This document shows positions 50,669-59,634 of a stretch of DNA of 64,000 nt, piece after piece. The stretch spans positions 19,461 through 83,460 of the forward strand of contig CAZJCM010000007.1 in assembly GCA_964544655.1 (NCBI GenBank), in the 5' to 3' direction. Each line of letters begins with the position of its first letter. Position 1 is the stretch's first letter. The notes beneath the pieces are model-generated. The model made no database searches. It was not told the origin of the DNA and saw only the letters and a list, made by a program, of their open reading frames with translations. The DNA comes from HyVt-443 sp964544655. Its GTDB lineage: Bacteria > Pseudomonadota > Gammaproteobacteria > Chromatiales > Chromatiaceae. Made by a program: the position numbers and the translations under genes.

Positions 50669-50685
50669 GCCGGGCAGGCCCGGTC

Positions 50686-52665
50686 TCAACCGGCAGGACC
50701 ACTGCCACCTTTCTTCGCGCCACTTGCAGTGACCAACTCCCGTGGCGGTATGGGAGACATCAGCTGCTGCAGGCGGGAGCTCTTTTTTCCCAACCGCTGC
50801 TGGTAGATGACGGCATAGGTGAAGATGCGTTGGGTGTAGCGGCGCGTCTCATGGTATGGAATGGTCTCTACCCAGAGGTCTGCGGGGGTTTCCTGTTCCG
50901 GCAACCATTTTCCGACTTGATGCGGGCCGGCGTTGTAAGCCGAAGTGGCCAGTACGGTATTGTCGTTCAGCCGGCTAAGGACATGACGAAGATAGGCGGT
51001 GCCAAGACGGATATTTGTTTCCGGTTGCAGCAAGTTGCGGTTGCGGGGGGGCGGTTGCTTGATGTGTCGGGCTGTGTACCTTGCCGTGCGCGGCATCAGT
51101 TGCATAAGGCCAAGGGCTCCGGCGGGTGACCGGGCATCGTGGGCGAAGGCGCTCTCCTGTCGAATCACAGCAAAAACCCAGGCGTCGTCCAGCTGATGGA
51201 GGCCGGCTGCCTTTTCTATCTGTTCGCGATGCAGCAGGGGAAAACGCAATTCCAGGTCGTCCCAGTAGCGGGTGCGGGCGAGGGTGAAGATGGCCTGGGA
51301 ATGCCAGCCCCAGCGCTGGGCCAGTTTTGCCGCTGCCTGCAGTTGTGCCTTGTTCATGTCACGCAGCTCGTCATTCCACTCGCGCCGGGCCTGGGTCAGA
51401 CGCCCCAGGATGAAGAGCTCGCTGCTGCGCTGAATGCCGGGACGGCTGGCTAGTTCATCCAGCAGGCTTTCTGCTGTTTGCAGAGGAATATGCTGCAGAT
51501 TGTAGGGAACGCCCAGCTGGTCTGCGGCAAGGAAGCCGTAGAAGCTGCGTTCGGTGGCGAGGCTTTGGTACAGACGTCTTGCTTCCTGTTCGCGGCCCAG
51601 CGCCTGCAATGCACGGGCTCGCCAGTAACGCCAGCGTTCCTGGCTGCCCAGGCTAATCGGCAGGTGCTCGATCCAGCGCAGGACCTGTGGCCACGCCCGC
51701 TGTCTCAGGGCAAACCTTATGCGTTCTTCGAGCAGGCGTTCGTCGTCCGCCCGTGGGACTGTATCGGTCAGGTGTTGCAAGGTGTCCGGGTGATCGTGGT
51801 TGATCATCTGCAAGGCGATGCTGCGTTCTGCCTGATAGCGTTGATCCTCATCGAAGTCGTAATGCTTCTGCAGCCGGGACCAGGCCGCGATGGCTTTGTC
51901 CGGGTCCTTGCGAGCCAGTCGTCGCAGGCCATGGAGCAGGATTTTCTGGCGATAGGGATGGGGAGATTCGAATGCCGGCTGTTGGAGGATGGTTTCCGGT
52001 GACCGGTGGACCCGGAGCCAGCGCTCCACCCAGGTGCGTTCGGTGGCTGGAAGCCGTTTTTTCAGATAACGAACCAGGCGTGTCTGTTGTGCCCCCATCG
52101 CCAGTTCGATTCGTTGCCACACCAGCTGAGGGGTCAGTTTGCCTGCCTTGCGCCAGGCATCGAACACCGGATCGCAGGCCTTTGGCTGTGATCGGCCGTT
52201 GAGCCACAGGGGAGCTACCGCTGCCAGTGCCTGTTCTTTTTTTCCAAGCTGTAACAGGGCTTGCAGATAGAGACACTGCCGTTTGCTGCTGCTGGTAGGG
52301 CGGTAGAACAGCAGATAGTTGTTCCAGTCCTTGCGCCGCCCCAGTTCGTTGAGCCACTGACGGCGTAACTGAGTGGCCAGTGGGGTATGCGGGTACTTGT
52401 CGAGAAATGCCTTTACCTGCCGGCCCTGCAGCTGGCGCATCTGCCGGGTCAGCTCCCGTAGTTCCAGGTATGGATAGAGGGGATAGGCCTCGAGCTGTGG
52501 TTTCAGTTTCTGGTATTGTGACGAATCATTCCTGGCGAGCGCCTTTTCCGCCAGGAGAAACTGCTTCCTCTGGACGGCAAGCTCCATCGCCGTGGCTCCG
52601 TTCCAGAACAGCAGCAGGCCAAGCAGCAGCGGAGTGATCAGTAAGGGCCGGTAGTGGTGGTGCAT
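50686..52665 (-). CDS. slt: Soluble lytic murein transglycosylase (Slt70 family)
   Basis: A 659-residue periplasmic enzyme that cleaves glycan strands to 1,6-anhydromuropeptides. A signal peptide (about residues 8-27) is followed by a superhelical alpha domain of about 440 residues. The C-terminal goose-lysozyme-like domain has the catalytic Glu in VIRQESAFAHDARSPAGALG, with LMQLMPRTARYTA, NIRLGTAYLRHVLSR and TSAYNAGPHQVGKWL. ATG 52665 has GGAAG five bases upstream; an earlier ATG at 52689 is less likely. The last residues (SGAKKGGSGPAG) form a short tail. Confidence 0.95.
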   Translation of the reverse strand: MHHHYRPLLITPLLLGLLLFWNGATAMELAVQRKQFLLAEKALARNDSSQYQKLKPQLEAYPLYPYLELRELTRQMRQLQGRQVKAFLDKYPHTPLATQLRRQWLNELGRRKDWNNYLLFYRPTSSSKRQCLYLQALLQLGKKEQALAAVAPLWLNGRSQPKACDPVFDAWRKAGKLTPQLVWQRIELAMGAQQTRLVRYLKKRLPATERTWVERWLRVHRSPETILQQPAFESPHPYRQKILLHGLRRLARKDPDKAIAAWSRLQKHYDFDEDQRYQAERSIALQMINHDHPDTLQHLTDTVPRADDERLLEERIRFALRQRAWPQVLRWIEHLPISLGSQERWRYWRARALQALGREQEARRLYQSLATERSFYGFLAADQLGVPYNLQHIPLQTAESLLDELASRPGIQRSSELFILGRLTQARREWNDELRDMNKAQLQAAAKLAQRWGWHSQAIFTLARTRYWDDLELRFPLLHREQIEKAAGLHQLDDAWVFAVIRQESAFAHDARSPAGALGLMQLMPRTARYTARHIKQPPPRNRNLLQPETNIRLGTAYLRHVLSRLNDNTVLATSAYNAGPHQVGKWLPEQETPADLWVETIPYHETRRYTQRIFTYAVIYQQRLGKKSSRLQQLMSPIPPRELVTASGAKKGGSGPAG

Positions 52666-52808
52666 ATGGTCTTCCAGGCTCCAGCGCACCGCTGGCTATA
52701 GCAGAAGCTTAGGTGGTTCCCGGTATCCAGGCAAGCAGGGAAATCCCCAGGTTCACCGCACGAGGTGGTGTCTGTCGGCTGCTTTGGGTGGTAACTGAAT
52801 CCACGGAC

Positions 52809-52823
52809 TCAACTGACAGTTGA
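52809..52823. promoter_or_regulatory. Operator-like palindrome
   Basis: TCAACTG-A-CAGTTGA is a perfect 7+1+7 palindrome centred 30 bases before the ATG of the hotdog protein gene, in its divergent region with slt. The cognate regulator is unknown. Confidence 0.4.
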
Positions 52824-52845
52824 TGCTCCATTTTGGCGAGGGCAA

Positions 52846-53352
52846 ATGAAAAACATTGTGAAACTGGCAAGTTGGCGGAGCCTGCTGTCGCCTCAGAGGC
52901 GTCTGGAATGGTATCCACCGCTTCGCAGCATGCGTGTCCGGGTTCTGGAATATGCTGCCGATGGCAGTTCGATTCGAATATTGTTACCCCTCAGCCGACG
53001 TACGCGAAATCCCGGTGGCTGTATGTTTGGCGGCTGTATGGCGTCGCTGGCCGACCCGATTCCCGCCTTGATCTGTGCCAGGCTGTTTCCTGGTCATGCG
53101 GTCTGGACGCGCTTGCTGGAGATCGATTTCGTTCATGAAGGTCGCACTGACCTGGAGCTTCGTTTCATGCTGGATCCTGCCCGGAAGAGTGAGATCGCCC
53201 TGGAGTTGCAGCAGCAGGGGCGCAGTAATCCCCTGTTCGAGTATGCCTATTACGATCAACGTGGACGGCGCTGTGCCAGGATTCGTAACAAGGTGGCGAT
53301 TCGCCGCCTGGACAGTCAGCAGAGCGGTGGTGCACTGGTGCGAAAGCAGTGA
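52846..53352 (+). CDS. Hotdog-fold thioesterase-like protein (DUF4442)
   Basis: A 168-residue protein. NPGGCMFGGCMASLADPIPA, in the position of the PaaI-type hotdog helix, with the surrounding strands (VRVLEYAADGSSIRILLPLS, HAVWTRLLEIDFVHEGRTDL) and the sequence length fit the DUF4442 hotdog group. It may hydrolyse an acyl-CoA or act as an acyl carrier binding protein; the substrate is unknown. GAGGG sits before the ATG. A palindromic operator candidate precedes it. Confidence 0.78.
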   Translation: MKNIVKLASWRSLLSPQRRLEWYPPLRSMRVRVLEYAADGSSIRILLPLSRRTRNPGGCMFGGCMASLADPIPALICARLFPGHAVWTRLLEIDFVHEGRTDLELRFMLDPARKSEIALELQQQGRSNPLFEYAYYDQRGRRCARIRNKVAIRRLDSQQSGGALVRKQ

Positions 53353-53462
53353 GGCATCTGTAGTAAAAAGCACGGATATGCCAGGGTGTATCCATCGGTC
53401 TTATGTTTTATTATTTCCCTTTGCATGATTCCGCCCCTTGAGAATACGAAGGCTTGACAGAT

Positions 53463-53906
53463 ATGAGCGAAAACGAACAGTTGGATATGGAACTGAGCAG
53501 CGGCATAGCTGCGTTTGAGGGCAAGCACTTTGCGGTGGCGGCGCAGAATCTCTCGCCATTGGCGGAACTGGGAAATCCTGAGGCCCAGTACCGGATGGCG
53601 ATCATGGCCCAGAATGGCCTTGGCATGACGGCCAATGAACTGCTTGCCTACAAATACATGAAGGCTGCCGCTGAGTCTGGCCTTGCCATCGCCCAGCATG
53701 GCCTGGGTTTCATGTATCTGGAAGGGGAGTGTGTGGAGAAGAATGGTGCCAAGGCGGTGAAATGGTTCAAGCTGGCCGCTGAACAGGGACTGGCCGGTTC
53801 TCAGACCACGCTGGCGATGATGTATGAGAAGGGAGACGGCGTGGAGCAGGACCTGGAAGAGGCGAAGCGCTGGTATCGGATGGCGGGATTCGACGACCTG
53901 GGGTAG
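53463..53906 (+). CDS. Sel1-repeat protein
   Basis: A 147-residue protein without signal peptide. Three Sel1-like TPR repeats are visible: GNPEAQYRMAIMAQNGLGMT, AIAQHGLGFMYLEGECVEKN and AGSQTTLAMMYEKGDGVEQD, each followed by the AxxWxxxAAE-type helix (KAVKWFKLAAEQ, EAKRWYRMAG). Such proteins are protein-binding scaffolds. No partner can be named. ATG 53463 was chosen over an upstream TTG at 53454. Confidence 0.88.
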   Translation: MSENEQLDMELSSGIAAFEGKHFAVAAQNLSPLAELGNPEAQYRMAIMAQNGLGMTANELLAYKYMKAAAESGLAIAQHGLGFMYLEGECVEKNGAKAVKWFKLAAEQGLAGSQTTLAMMYEKGDGVEQDLEEAKRWYRMAGFDDLG

Positions 53907-53920
53907 GGGGCTGTGGAACA

Positions 53921-53940
53921 CAGCGGCATCCGTGCCGCTG
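53921..53940. terminator. Bidirectional hairpin between the Sel1 gene and ppk2
   Basis: Perfect arms CAGCGGCA and TGCCGCTG with a four-base loop lie in the 44-base gap between convergent genes. There is no immediate T tract on either side. Confidence 0.45.
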
Positions 53941-53950
53941 CACCGTACCG

Positions 53951-54847
53951 TTACGCTTTTATATGCTGGGTCCGGTACGGCCTGCTGATGGTCTCCATGG
54001 TCTTCTCCGGCGTGGCGTAAAAGTCCTCGACGAAGGTCTGTTCGTTGATTGGCGGGCGCACATAGCCCATATCCTTTTGTCGCTCAGGCAGCTCGATGTG
54101 CTCAGGGGAGACATCTTCGTAGGGGATCATGCTCAACAGATGACGAATACAGTTGAGACGGGCGTGCTTCTTGATGTCCGCATTGATCACGTACCAAGGG
54201 GCCTGCTTGATATCCGTGTAGGCGAACATCTCGTCCTTGGCCTTGGAATACTCCAACCAGCGTTTGCGTGACTCCAGGTCCATGGGGCTCAGTTTCCAGC
54301 GCTTCAGCGGATCGGTCAGGCGGCTCTGAAAGCGCCGCTCCTGCTCTTCGTCACTGACGGAAAACCAGTATTTGATCAGGATGATCCCGGAACGGACCAG
54401 CATGCGCTCGAATTCCGGACAGGAGCGCATGAACTCCCGGTACTCGTCATCGGTACAGAACCCCATCACCCGCTCCACACCGGCCCGGTTGTACCAGCTG
54501 CGGTCGAACAGGGCCATCTCCCCGGCGGCCGGAAGATGGGGGACATAGCGCTGGAAATACCACTGGCTCTTCTCCCGTTCAGTGGGCGTGCCGAGGGCAA
54601 CGACAGGGCAGACGCGGGGGCTCAGGTATTGCGTTATGCGCTTGATCACGCCGCCCTTGCCGGCCGCATCGCGGCCCTCGAAGATGACCACCACCCGCAG
54701 ACCCTTGTACTTGATCCACTCCTGCAGCTTGACCAGTTCCACCTGCAGTCGGTGCAACTCCTTCAGATAGAGGTCGTTTGGAATCTTGTAGGGTTTTTTC
54801 TTCTTTTTCTTGTTGTGTTTCGTTTTTTCGTCGGCCTTGTCGTTCAT
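53951..54847 (-). CDS. ppk2: Polyphosphate kinase 2
   Basis: A 298-residue PPK2-family kinase that phosphorylates nucleotides with polyphosphate (or the reverse). Walker A VVIFEGRDAAGKGGVIKRI, the lid region and Walker B FDRSWYNRAGVERVMGFC are intact, with FQSRLTDPLKRWKLSPMDLE following. A lysine-rich N-terminal stretch (KHNKKKKKKPYK) precedes the core. The single-domain length fits class I, which prefers NDPs. Together with the phosphate uptake genes it suggests polyphosphate storage. Confidence 0.94.
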   Translation of the reverse strand: MNDKADEKTKHNKKKKKKPYKIPNDLYLKELHRLQVELVKLQEWIKYKGLRVVVIFEGRDAAGKGGVIKRITQYLSPRVCPVVALGTPTEREKSQWYFQRYVPHLPAAGEMALFDRSWYNRAGVERVMGFCTDDEYREFMRSCPEFERMLVRSGIILIKYWFSVSDEEQERRFQSRLTDPLKRWKLSPMDLESRKRWLEYSKAKDEMFAYTDIKQAPWYVINADIKKHARLNCIRHLLSMIPYEDVSPEHIELPERQKDMGYVRPPINEQTFVEDFYATPEKTMETISRPYRTQHIKA

Positions 54848-55024
54848 TCCGCTCCCCTCTTTGATTCTGTCCGCATAAGCACAAAATACTAGCGCCAGAT
54901 GGGCAAGGCTGACAATGGCCGGGCACTTACGGTCGATCGATTTTCGGATCTTGCCTGAGGCATGTCAGCTATCTGGGGCCGTAGTGTGCATCCGGTGAGC
55001 CGGAACTCAGGTGGGGAGCGGACG

Positions 55025-56080
55025 TCAGCAATTCCGCCGCTGCTTCACCGCTTCAGCCAAGGTCTCCAACAGAGGGGCCGTGTCGTCCCAGGAGATGCAG
55101 GCATCGGTGATGCTCTGACCGTAGATCAGTTCCTGATCGGCCCGCCACTCCTGGCGTCCGGCGACCAGAAAGCTCTCGATCATTGCACCGATGATGCGCT
55201 GGTTGCCGCGGGCGATCTGGCCGGCTATGTCGCGGCCCACATCGATCTGCTTCTGATGACGTTTGCGGCTGTTGGCATGGCTGAAATCGACCATCATGCG
55301 CGGGGTGAAGCCGGCGGTCTCCATTTCTTCGGCAGCGATGTTGATGCTTTCCGTGTCGTAGTTCGGCCGGTTGCCACCACGCAGAATCACATGGCAATCT
55401 TCGTTGCCGCTGGTGGCGAAGATTGCGGAGAAGCCTTCCTTTGTGACCGACAGAAAATGGTGTGGCTGGGAGGCCGAGCGAATGGCATCGAGGGCGATCT
55501 TCAGTGAGCCGTTGGTGCCGTTCTTGAAGCCCACCGGGCAGGAGAGGCCGGAGGCGAGTTCACGGTGCCCCTGGCTCTCCGTGGTGCGGGCGCCGATCGC
55601 GCCCCAGCTGATCAGGTCGGCGATATACTGAGGGCTGATCAGATCCAGAAACTCGCTGCCGGCTGGCAATCCCAGTTCGTTGACATCCAGCAATAGCCGG
55701 CGTGCCAGTTGCAGGCCCTGGTTGATGCGGAAGGTGCCATTCAGGTCTGGATCGTTGATCAGCCCTTTCCAGCCCACGGTGGTGCGGGGTTTCTCGAAAT
55801 AGACCCGCATCACGATCATCAACTCGTTGTTAAGCTGCCGACGTGCTTCATTCAGGCGCCGGGCATAATCCAGGGCCGCCACCGGGTCGTGCACGGAGCA
55901 GGGGCCGACCACCACGATCAGCCGGTCGTCACTGCCTTGCACGATTTCGTGGATCTCGTTACGGGCCGTGCTGACTGTCTCAGCTGCCCGGTCGGTGATG
56001 GGGAGATCGGCCAGCAACTGGGCCGGAGAGATGAGTTCATGAATGCCGCGGATGCGGAGGTCGTCGGTCTGGGGGCGCAT
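55025..56080 (-). CDS. aroG: 3-deoxy-7-phosphoheptulonate (DAHP) synthase, class I
   Basis: A 351-residue enzyme that condenses PEP with erythrose 4-phosphate, the first step of aromatic amino acid synthesis. Family motifs are LIVVVGPCSVHDPVAALDYA, VGWKGLINDPDLNGTFRINQ, GAIGARTTESQGHRELASGL, LPVGFKNGTNG-type sequence (here CPVGFKNGTNG) and MVDFSHANSRKRHQKQ. Feedback specificity (Phe, Tyr or Trp) cannot be read from the sequence, so the symbol is nominal. It is divergent from the riboswitch-led gene. Confidence 0.93.
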   Translation of the reverse strand: MRPQTDDLRIRGIHELISPAQLLADLPITDRAAETVSTARNEIHEIVQGSDDRLIVVVGPCSVHDPVAALDYARRLNEARRQLNNELMIVMRVYFEKPRTTVGWKGLINDPDLNGTFRINQGLQLARRLLLDVNELGLPAGSEFLDLISPQYIADLISWGAIGARTTESQGHRELASGLSCPVGFKNGTNGSLKIALDAIRSASQPHHFLSVTKEGFSAIFATSGNEDCHVILRGGNRPNYDTESINIAAEEMETAGFTPRMMVDFSHANSRKRHQKQIDVGRDIAGQIARGNQRIIGAMIESFLVAGRQEWRADQELIYGQSITDACISWDDTAPLLETLAEAVKQRRNC

Positions 56081-56227
56081 ATGGTCTGTCTGTTCGGGTT
56101 GCGAGCGATGGGGAGGGATTATAGTGGAAAACGATCACCCCATGTGCTGTCGCTGCGAACCCCGTAGTCCACCGGCAACGGGGGGAAATTAGTTTCATGA
56201 TGGGTTGCGGTCCGCTATACTTTGTCT

Positions 56228-56404
56228 GCCTCAGGTGTTCTGCAGCGAGGCTGCAGGAATAATTGGGAAGCCGGTGTGAATCCGGCGCTGCCCCCGCAAC
56301 GGTGTGGGAGACGAGGCGTGACAATGTAACCATTGGGGAAGCTCCCTGAGAAGGTGTCGCGCCGGGCACAGGCCCGCTCTCAAGCCCGGAAACCAGCCTC
56401 AGGC
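56228..56404 (+). promoter_or_regulatory. Cobalamin (AdoCbl) riboswitch
   Basis: The B12 box is clear: GGGAAGCCGGTGTGAATCC (56265-56283) followed by GCTGCCCCCGCAACGG. The 5' AGGTG and the closing GGAAACCAGCCT at the 3' end complete the conserved core. It lies on the plus strand and ends about 207 bases before the CbiM-like start. That leader contains GATCGC-GGGTG-GCGATC (56423-56439) and a CTCTC/GAGAG pairing (56552-56573), possible parts of the expression platform. Confidence 0.93.
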
Positions 56405-56611
56405 CGTAGTGACATGCCAGCAGATCGCGGGTGGCGATCGTGGAGTCGTTTGCGGTAGTGCCGTTTGTGTTTGTTTTCCATGGCACGGTCCTGTCTTCGC
56501 CTCCTTTCATAACGCCGCACTCTACCATCTGTGATGCATGCCCGGGTGTCACTCTCTTCAGTGGGATAGAGAGGGCGCCTTGCATAGATACAATCTTCCA
56601 AGGAGATAAAA

Positions 56612-57307
56612 ATGCACATAGAAGCCGGTATAGTACAAGGCGCCAAGATGCTCCTCAGCTATGGCACTGCCGCGGCCGTGGTTGGTGTTGCGGCCAAGCT
56701 TGCCTGGGATAATATCAAGGATAACGGCGCATTCTCGTTCCTGATCAAGACCCTGCTTGCCTCCATCGTGGTGTTTTGTTGTTTCGAGGTGCTTCCCCAC
56801 TATCCGATCGGCGTCAGTGAGGTGCATCTGATTCTGGGCACCACCATTTTCATGATGTTCGGTATTGCACCTGCGGCCATCGGTCTGGCCTTGGGGCTGT
56901 TGAGTCAGGGGCTGTTTTTCGCTCCGTTCGATCTTCCTCAGTACGGTATCAATGTGACCACCCTGCTGGCATCCATCCTGGTTCTCAATGCGGCGGCAAA
57001 GCGGATCATTCCGGCCCATACCGCCTACAAGGACCTCAGCTATGGCCAGATGCTTCGCATGTCGGTGGTGTGGGAAGGCTCGGTAGTGGCCTGGGTGGCG
57101 TTCTGGGCCTTCTACGGCCAGGGCTTTGGCAGCGAGAACCTGAGCAATGTGTTTACTTTCGGCAGTGCTTATATGACGGTGATCCTGCTCGAACCCCTCA
57201 TCGATCTGGGCATCCTGGCAATCGTCAAGGCCTGGAGCAGACAGGGTGGCGTCTCTACCCTGTTCTTCGATCGGCGCTTGAACAACTGCCAGCCGGTGGT
57301 CAGTTGA
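56612..57307 (+). CDS. CbiM-like energy-coupling-factor permease, riboswitch-controlled
   Basis: A 231-residue membrane protein with about six or seven segments. The N-terminal MHIEAGIVQGAKM corresponds to the CbiM/NikM opening MHI-x-x-G, in which the amino terminus and His2 bind the metal ion. FEVLPHYPIGVSEVHLILGT and GLLSQGLFFAPFDLPQYGIN match the CbiM core. AAGGAG precedes the ATG. No CbiN, CbiQ or CbiO gene is adjacent. The upstream cobalamin riboswitch supports cobalt transport. Whether it works alone or with distant partners is unknown. Confidence 0.87.
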   Translation: MHIEAGIVQGAKMLLSYGTAAAVVGVAAKLAWDNIKDNGAFSFLIKTLLASIVVFCCFEVLPHYPIGVSEVHLILGTTIFMMFGIAPAAIGLALGLLSQGLFFAPFDLPQYGINVTTLLASILVLNAAAKRIIPAHTAYKDLSYGQMLRMSVVWEGSVVAWVAFWAFYGQGFGSENLSNVFTFGSAYMTVILLEPLIDLGILAIVKAWSRQGGVSTLFFDRRLNNCQPVVS

Positions 57308-57331
57308 CCGGCAACCTGTGTCCATACGCCA

Positions 57332-57402
57332 GGGGGTGGAGTCGAACCGCTTCAATGACGTGTATTTTTCCGTCATATTTTGTGCGGTTTGACTCTGACC
57401 CC
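57332..57402. repeat. MITE/REP-like imperfect palindrome
   Basis: The outer arms (57332-57350 and 57384-57402) begin GGGGT from each outer end and share GAGTC and AACCGC with few mismatches. The inner arms ATGACG (57355-57360) and CGTCAT (57371-57376) are perfect. The T/A-rich centre is unlike the flanks. The outer end GGGGTCAGAGTCAAACCGC (minus strand) resembles termini of short palindromic repeats dispersed in many proteobacteria. It lies between the CbiM-like gene and argE. Confidence 0.65.
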
Positions 57403-57558
57403 TGCCTTACGCCGCAACCACTCTGAATCCATGAAAACCACAATACTGTCCGATGTTGCGCGCGAACCCGGGTTTGATCGCTCGTAGCCGGATAAGGTGA
57501 AGACAAAGGGGCTGCGGATCGATGGACCGGTGGTGCCTGGCAGATTGGAGGAGCGGAT

Positions 57559-58710
57559 TTGGATCGCTATAGTCCACGGCAGATGATCGAGAGGCTGGTC
57601 GCTTTCGATACCGTCTCGAAAAACTCCAACATGGCACTGATCGAATTCGTTCAGTCATACCTTGCCGGTCATGGTGTCGACAGTCATCTGCTTCCCAATG
57701 AAGACGGCTCGAAGGCCAATCTCTATGCCACCGTGGGTCCGATGGAGGAGGGTGGGGTGGTGCTCTCCGGCCATACCGATGTGGTTCCAGTGGATGATCA
57801 GGCCTGGGATACCGACCCCTTCACCGTGACGGAACGGGATGGACGGCTGTATGGCCGCGGCACGGCGGACATGAAGAGCTTCATTGCCATCGCCCTGGCC
57901 CTGGTGCCGGAAATGGTCGGGAAGGGGTTGAAGAAGCCGATCCATTTCGCCCTCTCCTACGATGAAGAGGTGGGCTGTATCGGTGCCCCTTATATGATCC
58001 GCGAGATGGCACAGGTGCTGCCCAGGCCCCAGGCGGTGATCGTCGGGGAGCCGACCGGCATGCGGATCATCAATGCCCACAAGGGAATCGGCAGTTTCAC
58101 CACCACCATTACCGGTCACGAGGCCCACTCCAGCCAGATGGAACGGGGCGTCAGCGCGGTGATGACCGGTGCCAGGCTGGTCACTTTCCTGGAACAGATG
58201 ATGCAGGAAAACCGGGAGAACGCCTCGCCCGACTGCCCGTTCGAGCCCCCGTACACCACTATTCATGTGGGTGTCATCAACGGTGGCACAGCGATTAATA
58301 TCATCTCCCGTCACTGTGAATTTTCCTGGGATGTGCGCACCATTCCCGGCGACACCTCCCTGCAGTTTGTCGAACGGCTGCGTGACTATTGCAAGCCGTT
58401 GATCGAAGAGATGCGTAAGATCTCCCCCAACTGCGATATCGTCACTGAGGTCAATTCGTATGCGCCGGCGCTGAAGGCGGTGGCGGGGAGTGCCGCCGTG
58501 CATCTATGCCAGCAGCTGACCGGCCAGGAGCAGGCCGGTGTGGTCTCCTACGCCACTGAGGCCGGGCAGTTCCAGGAGGCGGCATACCCGGCGGTGGTTT
58601 GTGGGCCGGGTTCCATCGATCAGGCGCACAAACCCAATGAATACATCGAAATCTCTCAGCTCATCAAGGCCGAGGGTTTTATCCGGAAATTGATCGAACA
58701 CCTGGCCTGA
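57559..58710 (+). CDS. argE: Acetylornithine deacetylase (M20 family)
   Basis: A 383-residue metallohydrolase releasing ornithine from N-acetylornithine in arginine synthesis. Zinc ligands and catalytic residues lie in LSGHTDVVPVDDQAW, YGRGTADMKSF, SYDEEVGCIG (catalytic Glu) and GEPTGMRIINAHKG, with a dimerisation domain between about residues 180 and 290. The start is TTG 57559 with GGAGGAG seven bases upstream; no good ATG is closer. Related M20 desuccinylases cannot be fully excluded but the spacing of motifs fits ArgE. Confidence 0.9.
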   Translation: MDRYSPRQMIERLVAFDTVSKNSNMALIEFVQSYLAGHGVDSHLLPNEDGSKANLYATVGPMEEGGVVLSGHTDVVPVDDQAWDTDPFTVTERDGRLYGRGTADMKSFIAIALALVPEMVGKGLKKPIHFALSYDEEVGCIGAPYMIREMAQVLPRPQAVIVGEPTGMRIINAHKGIGSFTTTITGHEAHSSQMERGVSAVMTGARLVTFLEQMMQENRENASPDCPFEPPYTTIHVGVINGGTAINIISRHCEFSWDVRTIPGDTSLQFVERLRDYCKPLIEEMRKISPNCDIVTEVNSYAPALKAVAGSAAVHLCQQLTGQEQAGVVSYATEAGQFQEAAYPAVVCGPGSIDQAHKPNEYIEISQLIKAEGFIRKLIEHLA

Positions 58711-58719
58711 CCCGGTTTT

Positions 58720-59532
58720 TTACCGCTGGCAGTTGCTGCAATAGAAGCTGGAACGTTGGCCGATGCGGCGCTGGCGGATAGTGGCGCCGCAGTGGGTGCA
58801 GGCCTTTCCCTCGCGTCCGTACACCTGCAACTGCTGGGCAAAGTACCCCGGGTTGCCATCCTCCTGCTGGAAGTCCCGCAGGGTAGTGCCACCCTGTGCT
58901 ATTGCTGCCTGGAGTACCTGCTTGATGGTGTCGGCGAGCCGCTGGTAGCGGGCCAGGGCGATGCGCCCGCAGGGTCTGTTGGGGTGGATGCCGCTGAGAA
59001 ACAGGGCTTCATTGGCATAGATGTTGCCGACGCCAACCACCACACGCCCGTCCATTATCAGGTTCTTCACTGCTGTGCGGCGGTTGCGCGATTGCCGATA
59101 GAGGTGATCCCCGTCGAAGGCATCGGACAGGGGTTCGGGACCCAGGTGGTGAAGCAATGGATGCCGTTCCACCGGCTGCCGGGTCCAGAGCACGGCGCCG
59201 AAGCGGCGTGGGTCGCGCAATCGCAGCAGGCAGTCAGCGAACAGCAGGTCGAGATGATCGTGGATCCCTGCAGGGGTGCCGGGGGGCAGGATGCGCAGGC
59301 TGCCGGACATGCCCAGGTGCAGGATCAGGGTGCCGCGGCCGGTATCCAGCAGCAGGTATTTGGCACGGCGCTCCACCCGTTCGATTGTGGCGTCGGTGAG
59401 GCTGCTTGCCAGATCTGCCGGTACCGGCCAGCGCAGTTGTCGCTGGCGCACCACCACCCCCGTTATCCGTTTGCCCTGGATGTGGGGCAGGATGCCGCGG
59501 CGAGTGGTCTCTACTTCTGGAAGTTCTGGCAT
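58720..59532 (-). CDS. mutM: Formamidopyrimidine-DNA glycosylase MutM (Fpg)
   Basis: A 270-residue DNA repair enzyme that removes 8-oxoguanine and nicks the site. It starts with the catalytic PELPEVETTRRGI (Pro2, Glu3). LHLGMSGSLRI, VGVGNIYANEALFLSGIHP and the C-terminal zinc finger THCGATIRQRRIGQRSSFYC-SNCQR follow in order. ATG 59532 is fixed by the required N-terminal proline; an open frame upstream is not part of the protein. It ends nine bases from convergent argE. Confidence 0.96.
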   Translation of the reverse strand: MPELPEVETTRRGILPHIQGKRITGVVVRQRQLRWPVPADLASSLTDATIERVERRAKYLLLDTGRGTLILHLGMSGSLRILPPGTPAGIHDHLDLLFADCLLRLRDPRRFGAVLWTRQPVERHPLLHHLGPEPLSDAFDGDHLYRQSRNRRTAVKNLIMDGRVVVGVGNIYANEALFLSGIHPNRPCGRIALARYQRLADTIKQVLQAAIAQGGTTLRDFQQEDGNPGYFAQQLQVYGREGKACTHCGATIRQRRIGQRSSFYCSNCQR

Positions 59533-59576
59533 CTGAATCAGTAACGGTTGTCGGTTTGATTGCCTGTCGGGGTGCT

Positions 59577-59596
59577 GCCCGGGGGCAAAACCGGGC
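59577..59596. repeat. Hairpin between the DUF4340 gene and mutM
   Basis: Arms GCCCGG (59577-59582) and CCGGGC (59591-59596) can extend by GTGC/GCAC with a bulge. They sit in the 102-base gap between co-directional genes. There is no T tract. Confidence 0.35.
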
Positions 59597-59634
59597 ACGA
59601 GGTTGTTCTTCTGGCGCTCCAGCAGTGATTTTTC

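Noticed and set aside
57332..57360. A tRNA or tRNA remnant suggested by GGTTCGACTCC on the minus strand
   Set aside because: The T-stem does not pair, and no anticodon or acceptor arms are present; it is part of the palindromic element.
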